From: WHTI01 sp963826105
Lineage (GTDB): Bacteria; Actinomycetota; CADDZG01; WHSQ01
Direction of reading: 5' to 3'
Assembly: GCA_963826105.1 (NCBI GenBank)
Contig: CAWGWA010000017.1
Coordinates: forward strand, 43,807 to 107,806
Length of the DNA: 64,000 bases
The notes under the pieces: generated by a model
The model's input: only the letters and a program-made list of their open reading frames with translations
The model's database searches: none
What the model was told of the DNA's origin: nothing
Made by a program: the position numbers and the translations under genes
Part shown: positions 18,007 to 25,957 of the stretch, one piece after another
Layout of the letters: the number at the start of each line of letters is the position of its first letter
Numbering within the stretch: position 1 is the first letter of the stretch

Positions 18007-18551
18007 CAGCCCGTCAACCTCTCGATCATCTCCATGAGCTCGGCCTCGTTAGGCACCGCACCGGGAACGTGTTCGACGATCTTGCCGTCCGCATCGATGA
18101 AGAAGGTCTCCGGCTGACCCGTGAGTCCGTAGTCACCTTCGATGCTGCCGTCGAGATCGCGCACACTCGGGTACTCGATGCCGTATTCGTCTGTGAATGC
18201 GATCGCCTCCGTGCGACCGTCGTTGATGTCCACGCCGACGAAGTGAACATCGTCGCCGAAGCGCTCGTAGGCGGCCTTGAACCACGGCGCCTCGTCCCTG
18301 CACGGCGCACACCACGACGCCCAGAAGTTCAACACCACCGGCTTCCCCGAGAGATCGGCCAGCGACAGGTCCCCGGTGCCCTCGAGCAGCTCGGCCTCGA
18401 AGGCCGGGGCGTCGTCGCCAGGGGCCGGAGGGCCGCCGGTGCGGGACAGTCCGTAGGCCAGCAGGCCCACGAAAGCCGCCGCCGGCAGCAGGATCAGCAC
18501 GGCGCGCAGGGCTTTGTTGGAAGCGGTCGGAGGCGAAGACATCGAGAGCAT
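18006..18551 (-). CDS. TlpA/ResA-like thioredoxin, membrane anchored
   Basis: 181 aa. One amino membrane segment (about 15-34), then a thioredoxin fold with WCAPC (C81, C84) and a cis-Pro context TGQPETFFID. ResA/CcmG-type enzymes reduce apocytochrome c haem-site disulphides using electrons from CcdA, which is the next gene. Divergent from the crp-like gene. Confidence 0.9.
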   Translation of the reverse strand: MLSMSSPPTASNKALRAVLILLPAAAFVGLLAYGLSRTGGPPAPGDDAPAFEAELLEGTGDLSLADLSGKPVVLNFWASWCAPCRDEAPWFKAAYERFGDDVHFVGVDINDGRTEAIAFTDEYGIEYPSVRDLDGSIEGDYGLTGQPETFFIDADGKIVEHVPGAVPNEAELMEMIERLTG

Positions 18552-18591
18552 CTTCGCGTGACGGCCGGCTTAACGGGCGGCCTATCCGCAA

Positions 18592-18641
18592 CCTTACGCA
18601 AACGTAGGTAAATTGACGTATATGGAGGGAAATGCTACCTT
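18592..18641 (+). promoter_or_regulatory. Promoter and possible operator of the crp-like gene
   Basis: TTGACG (18613-18618), 17-base spacer, TACCTT (18636-18641): a good housekeeping promoter about 35 bases upstream of the crp-like start. Immediately upstream, CCTTACG and CGTAGG (18592-18608) form an imperfect inverted repeat that could be an operator shared with the divergent tlpA-ccdA pair. Confidence 0.5.
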
Positions 18642-18675
18642 CTGCCACCGGCAGACCCATCTCCAGGAGGCAACG

Positions 18676-19377
18676 ATGACCCTCGCTCCGAATGCTCTGT
18701 TGGACCGACTGTCGGACGCCTCCCGGGACCGGCTCCTCGCTCGTGCGGTCGAGCGCGAGCTCGAACCGGACGAACTCCTCTATCTCGCCGGCGACCCCAC
18801 CGAGCGCGTCCACGTGATCGACTCCGGGATCCTCAAACTGACCGCGCGCGACGCGGAGGGTGAGGAGACCATCGTGAGCCTCGCGCTGCCCGGCGAGACC
18901 GTCGGGGAGATCGCAGCACTCGACGGCACCTCGCACCCGACCGATTGCTCGGCGGCCACGCGTGCAGTGATCACCGGATTCAACGCAGGAACCTTCATCG
19001 AGGTACTTCGGAGTGATCCCTCCGGCGCTCTTGGTATCGCCCGGATCCTCGCGGCTCGTTTCCGATGGTGTTCGGACGCCGCTATCGAGCGCGCCGCATC
19101 GGAGGTACCGGCACGACTCGCCGGCCGGCTCTTGGAGCTGGCGCGCCTGCTGGGTGACGAAGGTGAAGCGGGGATCGACCTCGAGATGCCTCTGGCCCAG
19201 GCCGATCTCGGGCGCCTCGCCGGGATGTGCCGGGAGAGCGCGTGCAAGGCACTGGCGAGGTTCCGGCGCGAAGGTCTGGTGGACTACCGCGGGAGGAAGC
19301 TACGGATCCTCCGCCCGGATGCGCTCGAGCACATCCGCTGCGCCGGCCGCTACAGATCTAGCTCAGAGCGCGCTTGA
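18676..19377 (+). CDS. Crp/Fnr-family transcriptional regulator
   Basis: 233 aa from the ATG at 18676, chosen because AGGAGG lies five bases upstream; an in-frame upstream ATG has no such site and would extend it by 21 poorly conserved residues. Cyclic-nucleotide-binding-like domain (about 15-130, with PGETVGEIAALDG) and a carboxy helix-turn-helix (about 190-225: DLGRLAGMCRESACKALARF). The arginine that contacts the cAMP phosphate in Crp is not apparent in HPTDCSAAT, and there is no Fnr-type cysteine cluster, so the ligand is unknown. Divergent from tlpA-ccdA. Confidence 0.88.
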   Translation: MTLAPNALLDRLSDASRDRLLARAVERELEPDELLYLAGDPTERVHVIDSGILKLTARDAEGEETIVSLALPGETVGEIAALDGTSHPTDCSAATRAVITGFNAGTFIEVLRSDPSGALGIARILAARFRWCSDAAIERAASEVPARLAGRLLELARLLGDEGEAGIDLEMPLAQADLGRLAGMCRESACKALARFRREGLVDYRGRKLRILRPDALEHIRCAGRYRSSSERA

Positions 19378-20833
19378 GGATCTTGCCGTTGGCGAGGTGC
19401 TCGAAGCCGTCCACGATCTCGATCGACTCTGGACACTTGAAGCGCGCGAGGAGTGCCTTGCATCCCTCCGACAGCTCCTCGGGAGACGCTTCGGCTCCGT
19501 GTACCAGCACGACGTAAGCCTTGACCGCTTCGCCGGTGTAGGTATGGGGTACCCCGACCACTGCCGCTTCCGCTACACGGGGATCGGTCATGAGCGCGTG
19601 TTCGACCTCGGAAGGGAACACGTTGAACCCGGAGACGATGATCAGATCTCGCTTGCGGTCGACGAGATAGAAGAACCCTTCTTCGTCGCGCACCGCGATG
19701 TCTCCGGTGTGGAGCCAACCGTCCCGAAAGACCTCGGCGGTCTCCTCGGGTCGGTTCCAGTAGCCGGAGAAGACGTTGGGGCCGCGCACCACGACCTCGC
19801 CCGGATCTCCCAGGGCCACCTCGCTCCCGGACTCATCGAGCAGACGAACCTCGACCCCCTCGAGTGGCATCCCTACAGATCCGGCACGAGGCTCGGACGC
19901 CATCAAGCAACTCATCAGCGCGGGCGACGTCTCGGTGAGTCCGTAGCCCTCGTAGATGTTCACCCCGGTCACACCGGCGAATGCGGTGAGGACCTCGGGG
20001 GCCAGAGGGGCGGCGCCGGACACCGCCAGGCGCACCGACGAAAGGTCGTACTGCTCAACCCCGGGGGTGTTGACCATCGCGAGATACATCGTCGGCGCGC
20101 CGAACAAAACGGTTGCCTTCTTGTCGACGATCGTTCGGAAGGCGGGGACCGGGTCGAACCGATCGATCAAGATCCCGGTAGCCCCGTTCTTCACCAAAAG
20201 GGCCAGCGTCACGTTCAACCCGAAGATGTGGAACAGAGGCAGGCCCATGAATAGAACATCGCTCTCGCCCACGGTTTCCTCGGGGATCGCCATCTGCTGC
20301 TCGATGTTCGACACGAGGTTGCCGTGCGACAGCATCACGCCCTTGGCCTCGCCGGTCGTGCCCGACGTGTAGGAGAGCACCGCGAGGTCGCTCGGGTCGC
20401 CGTCGACGATCTCGAATCCCCCAGTGTCTCCGGGCCACTCGCCATCGCCGAACACGTGCTTCACGGTAGGCACGCGCCCGGCACCCTGTGCCACGCTCGA
20501 GGCTGCGGGTCCGGATCCAAGCACGACCTCCGCGCCCGAGTCCTCGAGCACCCGAGCCATCTCCTCAGGGGTCAGCATGGTATTGAGGGGAACGACGACG
20601 GCACGACCCATGAGGATCCCGAAGTAGGCGGCCGCGAACTCCGGGGAGTTGCCGGCGGCGAGGGCGACCCGGTCGCCGGGAGCTACCCCCAGGGACGCCA
20701 GGCCCCGGGCGACCGCCGAGGCCCGCGCGGCAAGCTCGGAGAAGGTCCATGAGGCTCCATCCCCGGCGGGGACGAGCGCGACCTTGGCCGGAAGCCGGGC
20801 GCTGGTATCGAGGAGCATCGAGGCGACGTTCAC
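19358..20833 (-). CDS. AMP-forming acyl-CoA synthetase (FadD-like ligase)
   Basis: 491 aa, ANL superfamily. Activates a carboxylic acid with ATP and CoA. Motifs: YTSGTTGEAKG (P-loop A3), YGLTETSP (A5), TGD and DRKRDLI (A7-A8) and the catalytic lysine in NGKILKR at the carboxy end. Length and motifs suit a medium- or long-chain fatty acyl-CoA ligase. GTG start. Its 3' end overlaps the 3' end of the crp-like gene by 20 bases, so the two transcripts are antisense at their ends. Confidence 0.9.
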   Translation of the reverse strand: MNVASMLLDTSARLPAKVALVPAGDGASWTFSELAARASAVARGLASLGVAPGDRVALAAGNSPEFAAAYFGILMGRAVVVPLNTMLTPEEMARVLEDSGAEVVLGSGPAASSVAQGAGRVPTVKHVFGDGEWPGDTGGFEIVDGDPSDLAVLSYTSGTTGEAKGVMLSHGNLVSNIEQQMAIPEETVGESDVLFMGLPLFHIFGLNVTLALLVKNGATGILIDRFDPVPAFRTIVDKKATVLFGAPTMYLAMVNTPGVEQYDLSSVRLAVSGAAPLAPEVLTAFAGVTGVNIYEGYGLTETSPALMSCLMASEPRAGSVGMPLEGVEVRLLDESGSEVALGDPGEVVVRGPNVFSGYWNRPEETAEVFRDGWLHTGDIAVRDEEGFFYLVDRKRDLIIVSGFNVFPSEVEHALMTDPRVAEAAVVGVPHTYTGEAVKAYVVLVHGAEASPEELSEGCKALLARFKCPESIEIVDGFEHLANGKILKRALS

Positions 20834-20863
20834 AACCTCATTGTTACCCAGAGTTCAGGCTGC

Positions 20864-20907
20864 TGCAAACTATTGCAAGCATCATTTAGCCGATAGTTAC
20901 CGCTAAA
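20864..20907. promoter_or_regulatory. Candidate operators upstream of the acyl-CoA ligase
   Basis: Two patterns sit 30-75 bases upstream of the ligase start. TGCAA at 20864-20868 is repeated as TTGCAA at 20873-20878, ten bases on. TTTAGC and GCTAAA (20885-20890 and 20902-20907) form a perfect inverted repeat with an 11-base centre. Both lie where an operator for a minus-strand promoter would be expected. No regulator can be assigned. Confidence 0.4.
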
Positions 20908-21089
20908 GGGATGAGGGACGCATGACGATGGGTGGGGAGAAGGCCGGTCCGGAATTCCATGCCTCCCAAAGGTTTGGTTCGGAGCCTCCCAGCCCACTCT
21001 TGGGCCGGCCTCTCTCGAGAGCGCCCCTGCTAACGCGGGGGCGTTCCTGTGTCTCCGGCTAGCGGGTCTGCTGCCACTACGATGCCCCC

Positions 21090-21953
21090 ATGACCTCGCC
21101 CGACGCCTCGCGCCCACCCATACAGTGCTCCACCGGACCCTTCTGGGCATTCGAGCTCGAGGCCGCCATGGACGCCCTCGTCGAGGCTGGCTTCACCGAG
21201 ATCGAGCTCATGGTCACCCGAGACCCGGCGACCCAGGATGCCGACCTCCCTAAGAAACTGGCCGATGAACGAGGCCTCAAGATCGCCTCGATCCACGGCC
21301 CCTTCCTCGTCATCACCAAGAGCGTCTGGGGGATGGAGCCGATCGAGAAGATCCGCCGGGGAGTCGAGATGTGCAAGGAGGTCGGCGCGAGTTCCTACGT
21401 CGTCCATCCGCCCTATCTCTGGGAGCGCGATTACGCGCGCTGGATCGGCAACGAGTGTGAGGCGTTCTCAGCCGAGCACGGCGTGACGGTCGCGGTCGAG
21501 ACTATGTACCCGAAGTGGGTCGCGGGCCGGCGCGTCCGCGCCTATCGCTGGCTCGAGGCGCAGGCACTTTTCGACGCGTCGCCTCATGTCGCGCTCGATA
21601 CCAGTCACCTCACCGTGGCCCGCCAGGACATCCTCGATGCTTACAAGATCCTGGCCCCCAGGCTTCGTCACGTTCATCTCTCCAACAACAACGGTGACGG
21701 CAAGGACGGTCACCTCGAGGTCGACAAGGGCATCCTTCCCCTTGACCGCTTCCTCAACGAGCTGCGCCGCACGGGATACGCGGGTGCGGTTTCGCTTGAG
21801 CTATCGGTGCGGCGCTACATCGAGAAGCCGACCGAGCTCGTGGGCATGCTCCGTAGGAACCGTGAGTTCGTTGAACGACATCTCTACGGAGCCCGTAAGC
21901 TTGAGAAAGGCTTGCCTCGCGAGATCGGGGAAGCTCCAGCACGGAACGACTGA
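21090..21953 (+). CDS. Sugar phosphate isomerase/epimerase-like TIM-barrel protein
   Basis: 287 aa. Xylose-isomerase-like/AP endonuclease 2 fold: GFTEIELM, KIASIHGP, VVHPPY, VAVETM, HVALDTSH and HVHLSNNNGDGKDGH supply the metal-binding Glu, His and Asp positions on successive strands. Similar in type to mycobacterial Rv0498, which also lies near proC. The substrate is unknown. Followed 19 bases later by a response regulator gene. Confidence 0.8.
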   Translation: MTSPDASRPPIQCSTGPFWAFELEAAMDALVEAGFTEIELMVTRDPATQDADLPKKLADERGLKIASIHGPFLVITKSVWGMEPIEKIRRGVEMCKEVGASSYVVHPPYLWERDYARWIGNECEAFSAEHGVTVAVETMYPKWVAGRRVRAYRWLEAQALFDASPHVALDTSHLTVARQDILDAYKILAPRLRHVHLSNNNGDGKDGHLEVDKGILPLDRFLNELRRTGYAGAVSLELSVRRYIEKPTELVGMLRRNREFVERHLYGARKLEKGLPREIGEAPARND

Positions 21954-21972
21954 TGTGCGGCGGAGAGGATGC

Positions 21973-22347
21973 ATGGGTCAGCGAGTGCTTATCGTGGACG
22001 ATACCGAGCACGTCCGCGAGATGCTCGAGGCGATGCTCGAACTAGACGGTTTCGACGTCGTCGGCGCCGCCGCGTCCGGTGAAGATGCAATCCCACTCGC
22101 GGTCGAGAAACAACCTGATGTGATCGTCATGGACTACAAGATGCCGGGCATGGACGGACTGGCCGCTTCGCGCGAGATCCGGAAGGCCCGTGCCGACCAG
22201 CCGATCATCCTGTACACCGCATATCTCGATGAAGCCCTCGAAGCCGAAGCCAAGGAAGCCGGGATCGCCTTGTGCATCGGGAAGGTCGAAGGCCTGAGCC
22301 AACTAGAACGCCACATCACCGAACTCTGTCGGGACTTTGAGTCATGA
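21973..22347 (+). CDS. Stand-alone response regulator (receiver domain only)
   Basis: 124 aa, CheY-like. Acidic pair D9-D10 (IVDD), phospho-acceptor D54 in VIVMDYKMPGMDG, Thr in LYTAY and Lys in CIGKVEG. There is no output domain, so it must signal by protein contact. ATG at 21973 with GGAGAGG upstream. No sensor kinase lies nearby. A short membrane peptide frame follows directly. Confidence 0.9.
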   Translation: MGQRVLIVDDTEHVREMLEAMLELDGFDVVGAAASGEDAIPLAVEKQPDVIVMDYKMPGMDGLAASREIRKARADQPIILYTAYLDEALEAEAKEAGIALCIGKVEGLSQLERHITELCRDFES

Positions 22348-22354
22348 AGAGTTC

Positions 22355-22450
22355 ATGAGACGGAACACCCTTTATGCGATCATCCTGCTGCTAACCGCGA
22401 TCGCGATCGCCGGCACCCTCAGCGTCATCCGCATGTGGGGGAGTTTCTGA
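22355..22450 (+). CDS. Putative 31-residue single-span membrane peptide
   Basis: Starts MRRNTLYAII and ends RMWGSF. A positively charged start is followed by about 17 hydrophobic residues (LLLTAIAIAGTLSV). It begins seven bases after the response regulator stop with GAAGAG upstream, so it would be on the same message. Coding cannot be proved from one sequence; function unknown. Confidence 0.4.
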   Translation: MRRNTLYAIILLLTAIAIAGTLSVIRMWGSF

Positions 22451-22485
22451 GGCGTCCCGAGTCCCCTCAGCTCGGCCGCGATCCG

Positions 22486-23529
22486 CTAACCGAAGGTGCT
22501 CTTCCTGAGTCCGAGGTTCCTCAGCAACATCTGTTGGATCGTGTCGCGGATCGAGTCCGTGAGATCGAAGATCAACATGGCATCGTCCGCGGCGTCGTCG
22601 GGATAGTCGTCCATCGCGATCGGCTCGCCGAACTCGATGATCCACTTGCTCGGTAGCGGGATGAGGCCTAGTGGACCAAGTAGGGGGAAGGTCGGCGTGA
22701 TCGGGAAGTACGGGAAGCCCAGTGCCTTCGCCAGCGGCTTGAGGTCGGCGATCATCGGATAGGTCTCCTCGGCCCCCACGATCGCCACCGGGATGATCGG
22801 AACCCTGCTTCGCAGCGCCACCTCGATGAATCCCCCCCGGCCGAACCGCTGCAGCCGGTACCTGTTCTTCCAACCCTTGCCCACGCCCTTGAAGCCCTCG
22901 GGGAAGACCCCGACCAGCTCTCCCCGGCGAAGCAGCTCGTGGGCGTCCTCGTCGCAGGCGACCGCATTCCCCGACTTCCGTGCGAGAGAGGAGATGAAAG
23001 GGCTCTTCCATACGAGGTCGGCACCCATGTTGCGGATCACGCGATGGCCGGGGTGCTCCGAGGCAACCGCTTGCTGCATCATCACGGCGTCGAGCGGGAT
23101 CGTTCCGGAGTGGTTCCCGACCAGGAGAGCGGGGCCTTCCGCCGGGATGCGGTCGATCCCGATCGTCTTCACCCTGAAGTAGTCCTCGTAGAGCGGCCGC
23201 GCCAGGGGCATCAGCACATCGCGATAGAGCTCCTCATCGAACCCGAAGTCGTCGATCTCGTAGTTCCCCGCGAGGCGCCGCTCCATGAAGCTGCGGATCC
23301 TCTCCCTTGGATCCGAAGAGGACTCCTCGACGCGCGCACGAGCGGTCTGACGGCGGGCCTTCTCGGTCGCCTCGGCGCGCGTCTCCTGGCGTCCACCGTG
23401 CGTCCGGCAGAAACCTGAGGTACCGATGGAGTTCCTCTTGCAGCGCTTGCCGTCCTTGGTGGTGGCACGACAGCGGCGCGGGTCCGATTGCGAGCGTCCG
23501 TCGATCGGGATGATCTCTGCCTCAGGCAT
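22486..23529 (-). CDS. Lysophospholipid acyltransferase with amino-terminal Cys/His motif
   Basis: 347 aa. PlsC-type acyltransferase: GNHSGTIPLDA (catalytic His and Asp block), VFPEGFKG and VPIIPVAIVG. The same type of gene (Rv0502-like) follows an epimerase gene in mycobacteria. Unusual feature: residues 18-46 carry C20, C30, C41 and H44 in CRATTKDGKRC and GFCRTHGG, a compact probable zinc site common in phage and toxin-like proteins. ATG at 23529 overlaps the epimerase stop; longer starts run back into that gene. Confidence 0.85.
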   Translation of the reverse strand: MPEAEIIPIDGRSQSDPRRCRATTKDGKRCKRNSIGTSGFCRTHGGRQETRAEATEKARRQTARARVEESSSDPRERIRSFMERRLAGNYEIDDFGFDEELYRDVLMPLARPLYEDYFRVKTIGIDRIPAEGPALLVGNHSGTIPLDAVMMQQAVASEHPGHRVIRNMGADLVWKSPFISSLARKSGNAVACDEDAHELLRRGELVGVFPEGFKGVGKGWKNRYRLQRFGRGGFIEVALRSRVPIIPVAIVGAEETYPMIADLKPLAKALGFPYFPITPTFPLLGPLGLIPLPSKWIIEFGEPIAMDDYPDDAADDAMLIFDLTDSIRDTIQQMLLRNLGLRKSTFG

Positions 23530-24592
23530 CGGTCGTTTTCCGATCGCTTTCCGCTTTCGTTCGGAGATACTCGAACAGCTCGCGCTCCCAGGTTGGATGA
23601 GCACTGGGCTCAGGAGCGTGATCCTTGTCACGATGGTCGCGGAAGTCGCTCAACGCCTCCACAGTCGTGTAGCGCGGTTGGAACCCAAGCTCGGCGTGAG
23701 CACGCCGCGTATCGACCACACGTCCATAAACCAGCAGCTTGAGCTGATCGACCGGGAAATCGACAAGGTTGAAACGGCGCAGGAGTTGGGCCGCCGAACT
23801 CGCCATCGGTACCAGCAGCGGGAGTTGCGTCCGGCCGAGCATGCGGATCGCCTTCGACAGGTAGACAACACCATCGCCTGCGACGTTGAAGATCCCACGC
23901 GAGTTCATCAGTAGGGCGCGATAGAGAGCCTCGACCGCGTCCTCCTCGTGGAGGAACTGCATTCGCGGATCGAATCCAAGCGCGGTCGGTATCACCGGCA
24001 GTGAGAGGTACTCGGTGATCGATGTGCGCACCGTCGGACCGATGACGTTCTGGGTCCGAAGGATAGACAGCTCGACATCGGGTCGACGTCGTCCGAAGTC
24101 GCGCACGTAGGTCTCGGCTTCTGCACAGTCCTTCCCATAGCCGGAAAGATCCGCCTGCCGATCGGAGTAGCTCTCGGGGATGATCGAGGGCTCGCCGGGA
24201 TGACTTCCGTAGACGGCGGTCGACGACTTAACAACAACCTTCTTGACCCGGGTGGCGCGCTGCGCGGCCGCGAGGAGCTGCATGGTGCCGATGACGTTGC
24301 TCTCCTTCATCTGCGACCGGCCCCCGAGGCGTCCGGGGCTGGATCCGATGTTGGTGTGCACGATCGTGTCGACTTTGGTTGCTTCGAGCACCCGCGCCAC
24401 CAGTGGATTCCTGATGTCGGCACGTACGAACTCGAGGCCCTCGATGTCGACGGGGGGCTCCTCGAGGTCGACTCCGACGATCTGAGCGACTCCAGGATCG
24501 CGCTCGAGCCGCTTTGCCAGACGCAGTCCAAGGAAGCGGGAGACGCCGGTGATGAGGATCCGGCGTCCCTCGGGAGTGGCGTTCTCGGTCAT
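23522..24592 (-). CDS. NAD-dependent epimerase/dehydratase-like protein
   Basis: 356 aa, extended short-chain dehydrogenase. Amino Rossmann motif is TGVSRFLG rather than the usual TGxxGxxG; then VDTIVHTNI, SSTAVYG and SGYGKDCAE, where Tyr-x3-Lys is expected and YGKD is seen. Matches the type of Rv0501 (annotated galE2) by order with bldC, bS22 and the acyltransferase. Substrate unknown. Coupled to the acyltransferase by an 8-base overlap, so the two may modify the same envelope lipid or sugar. Confidence 0.82.
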   Translation of the reverse strand: MTENATPEGRRILITGVSRFLGLRLAKRLERDPGVAQIVGVDLEEPPVDIEGLEFVRADIRNPLVARVLEATKVDTIVHTNIGSSPGRLGGRSQMKESNVIGTMQLLAAAQRATRVKKVVVKSSTAVYGSHPGEPSIIPESYSDRQADLSGYGKDCAEAETYVRDFGRRRPDVELSILRTQNVIGPTVRTSITEYLSLPVIPTALGFDPRMQFLHEEDAVEALYRALLMNSRGIFNVAGDGVVYLSKAIRMLGRTQLPLLVPMASSAAQLLRRFNLVDFPVDQLKLLVYGRVVDTRRAHAELGFQPRYTTVEALSDFRDHRDKDHAPEPSAHPTWERELFEYLRTKAESDRKTTDA

Positions 24593-24601
24593 GACTCCAC
24601 G

Positions 24602-25423
24602 CTACCCGGTGGGAGGACCGACGATCGCAGTCGAACCGGCCCTCGCTCGCAGCTGAGCCGCCGCATCCCCCTTGTTCACCGACAGTGAGAGGTACCGGTA
24701 GGAGTCTTCGACCAGGAGGAACTCGCCGGGATCGACGTCCGAATAGGACCCTCCGACGTTGAGGTTGAGACGATGGCCCTCGATACGGACCTCGAGGCGG
24801 TCCGCGCCCTCGAGCCCAACCTGACCGAGCTGCGGGCGTCCGAGGTTGAGCTGCAGGTTGCCGAACCGATCGACCTGGAGAGCCTCGGCATGAAGATGAT
24901 CGTCGTGAACCCACGCGACGGGGATCTCGATCCGGGCGAGCTCATCGATCTTCAGCTCGGCCCCCAGTTCGGCCGGATCGACACCGGCGGCGATGTGGGC
25001 CGATGCAGGAGCGAACACGTCCCGGCCCTGAAAGGTCCGGGAGATCGGCCGCAGGAGGAAGGCCTCGTCGGTGATCTCGTGGACACGGCGTATCCCACCC
25101 GAAGAGTCCGCCGCGGGGATGAGGAGTCCATTGTCCGGACCAACGAAGTACTCACCCCAACCGGTCTCGATCGCGATCGCTCGGCGCCCCGAGCCGACCG
25201 TGGGATCGACGACGGCAAGGTGGACCGAATCGGGAAGGAACGGGAGCGACTGCTGGAGGACGATCGCGCCATGGCGGATGTCCTGCCGGAGGATGTTGTG
25301 GTCGATGTCGATAATGGTCAGATCCGGAGCGATGCGGAGCATGACGCCCCGGCAGACCCCCACGAACTCGTCTTCGAGGCCGTAGTCGGATAGGAAGGTA
25401 ACGATCCCTGGACTCTTCACCAC
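24602..25423 (-). CDS. SAM hydroxide adenosyltransferase (DUF62 family)
   Basis: 273 aa. Family enzymes split S-adenosylmethionine with hydroxide to adenosine and methionine. Visible motifs: TFLSDYGLEDEFVGVCRG, VVDPTVGSGRRAI, GPDNGLL and FGNLQLN; the Asp/Arg/His set of the hydroxide type is consistent. It is upstream of the epimerase gene by nine bases and probably in one operon. Divergent from whiB. Confidence 0.88.
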   Translation of the reverse strand: MVKSPGIVTFLSDYGLEDEFVGVCRGVMLRIAPDLTIIDIDHNILRQDIRHGAIVLQQSLPFLPDSVHLAVVDPTVGSGRRAIAIETGWGEYFVGPDNGLLIPAADSSGGIRRVHEITDEAFLLRPISRTFQGRDVFAPASAHIAAGVDPAELGAELKIDELARIEIPVAWVHDDHLHAEALQVDRFGNLQLNLGRPQLGQVGLEGADRLEVRIEGHRLNLNVGGSYSDVDPGEFLLVEDSYRYLSLSVNKGDAAAQLRARAGSTAIVGPPTG

Positions 25424-25460
25424 GGCATCCTAGCGTTCAGCGTCCGGGCCCTCCCCACCA

Positions 25461-25489
25461 TTGACTCAGGTTTTGACCGTCCCTATGCT
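25461..25489 (+). promoter_or_regulatory. Promoter of the whiB gene
   Basis: TTGACT (25461-25466), 17-base spacer, TATGCT (25484-25489). Predicted start of transcription is about 35-40 bases before the GTG of whiB. Both boxes fit housekeeping sigma consensus well. Confidence 0.65.
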
Positions 25490-25533
25490 CCAAAGACCCC
25501 GCTCCGCTCGAGGGCGACGATGCTCGGAGAGAC

Positions 25534-25806
25534 GTGGACCAGCTCCTCGTAATGGATCAGGAATGGCAGGACCAGGCTGCCTGCAGGAAGATCCCTGTAG
25601 AGACGTTCTTCCCGCCCGCCGAGCAAGAGGCCACCGACGCCAAGTCGGTCTGCCTGGGGTGTGAAGTCAGGAACGAATGCCTGGAGTTCGCCATCCAGGC
25701 GGGCGAGCGATTCGGGATCTGGGGAGGGCTCACGCCACAGGAACGCCGGTCGCTTATCGCCCGGCGCCGCAGCAGGGCAGCCCTCCTCGAAACCGCGTCC
25801 GACTAG
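25534..25806 (+). CDS. WhiB-family iron-sulphur transcription factor
   Basis: 90 aa. Four conserved cysteines (one in QAACRK, three in VCLGCEVRNEC) to hold a [4Fe-4S] cluster, then GIWGGLTPQERR, the WhiB turn, and a basic tail RRRSR that contacts DNA. Actinobacteria-specific regulator, usually working with the principal sigma factor. GTG start chosen for the GGAGA just upstream; ATG six codons later lacks one. Which Wbl class it belongs to cannot be told. Confidence 0.93.
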   Translation: MDQLLVMDQEWQDQAACRKIPVETFFPPAEQEATDAKSVCLGCEVRNECLEFAIQAGERFGIWGGLTPQERRSLIARRRSRAALLETASD

Positions 25807-25820
25807 GCTGCGTTTCGAAG

Positions 25821-25923
25821 CTACTTACCCTGCTGACGACGCTGCCAGCGCGTCTTCTTCAGCATCTTGCGGTGCTTCTTCTTACGCATCTTCTTGCGGC
25901 GCTTCTTAACAAGTGACCCCATC
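25821..25923 (-). CDS. Small ribosomal protein bS22 (AURKAIP1/COX24 type), one-base frameshift at start
   Basis: The frame from 25916 to the stop at 25821 gives SLVKKRRKKMRKKKHRK followed by MLKKTRWQRRQQGK, nearly the same as the 33-residue actinobacterial bS22. It has no in-frame start: the ATG at 25923 is followed by one G too many in the run 25917-25921. Removing one G gives MGSLVKKRR, the normal start, with AGGAAGGGGG upstream. The gene also lies after bldC, as in mycobacteria. Most likely a homopolymer sequencing error. Confidence 0.85.
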
Positions 25924-25957
25924 CATCCCCCTTCCTACTCCGTTCCGAATAGTTGTC

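Noticed and set aside
21021..21043. GC hairpin CGCCCC/GGGGCG upstream of the TIM-barrel gene
   Set aside because: Short, imperfect and without a T-run; could be chance in GC-rich DNA, so not listed as a terminator.
20834..21089. Possible riboswitch in the purine-rich 256-base gap
   Set aside because: No match to any riboswitch core I know; only the operator-like repeats were kept.
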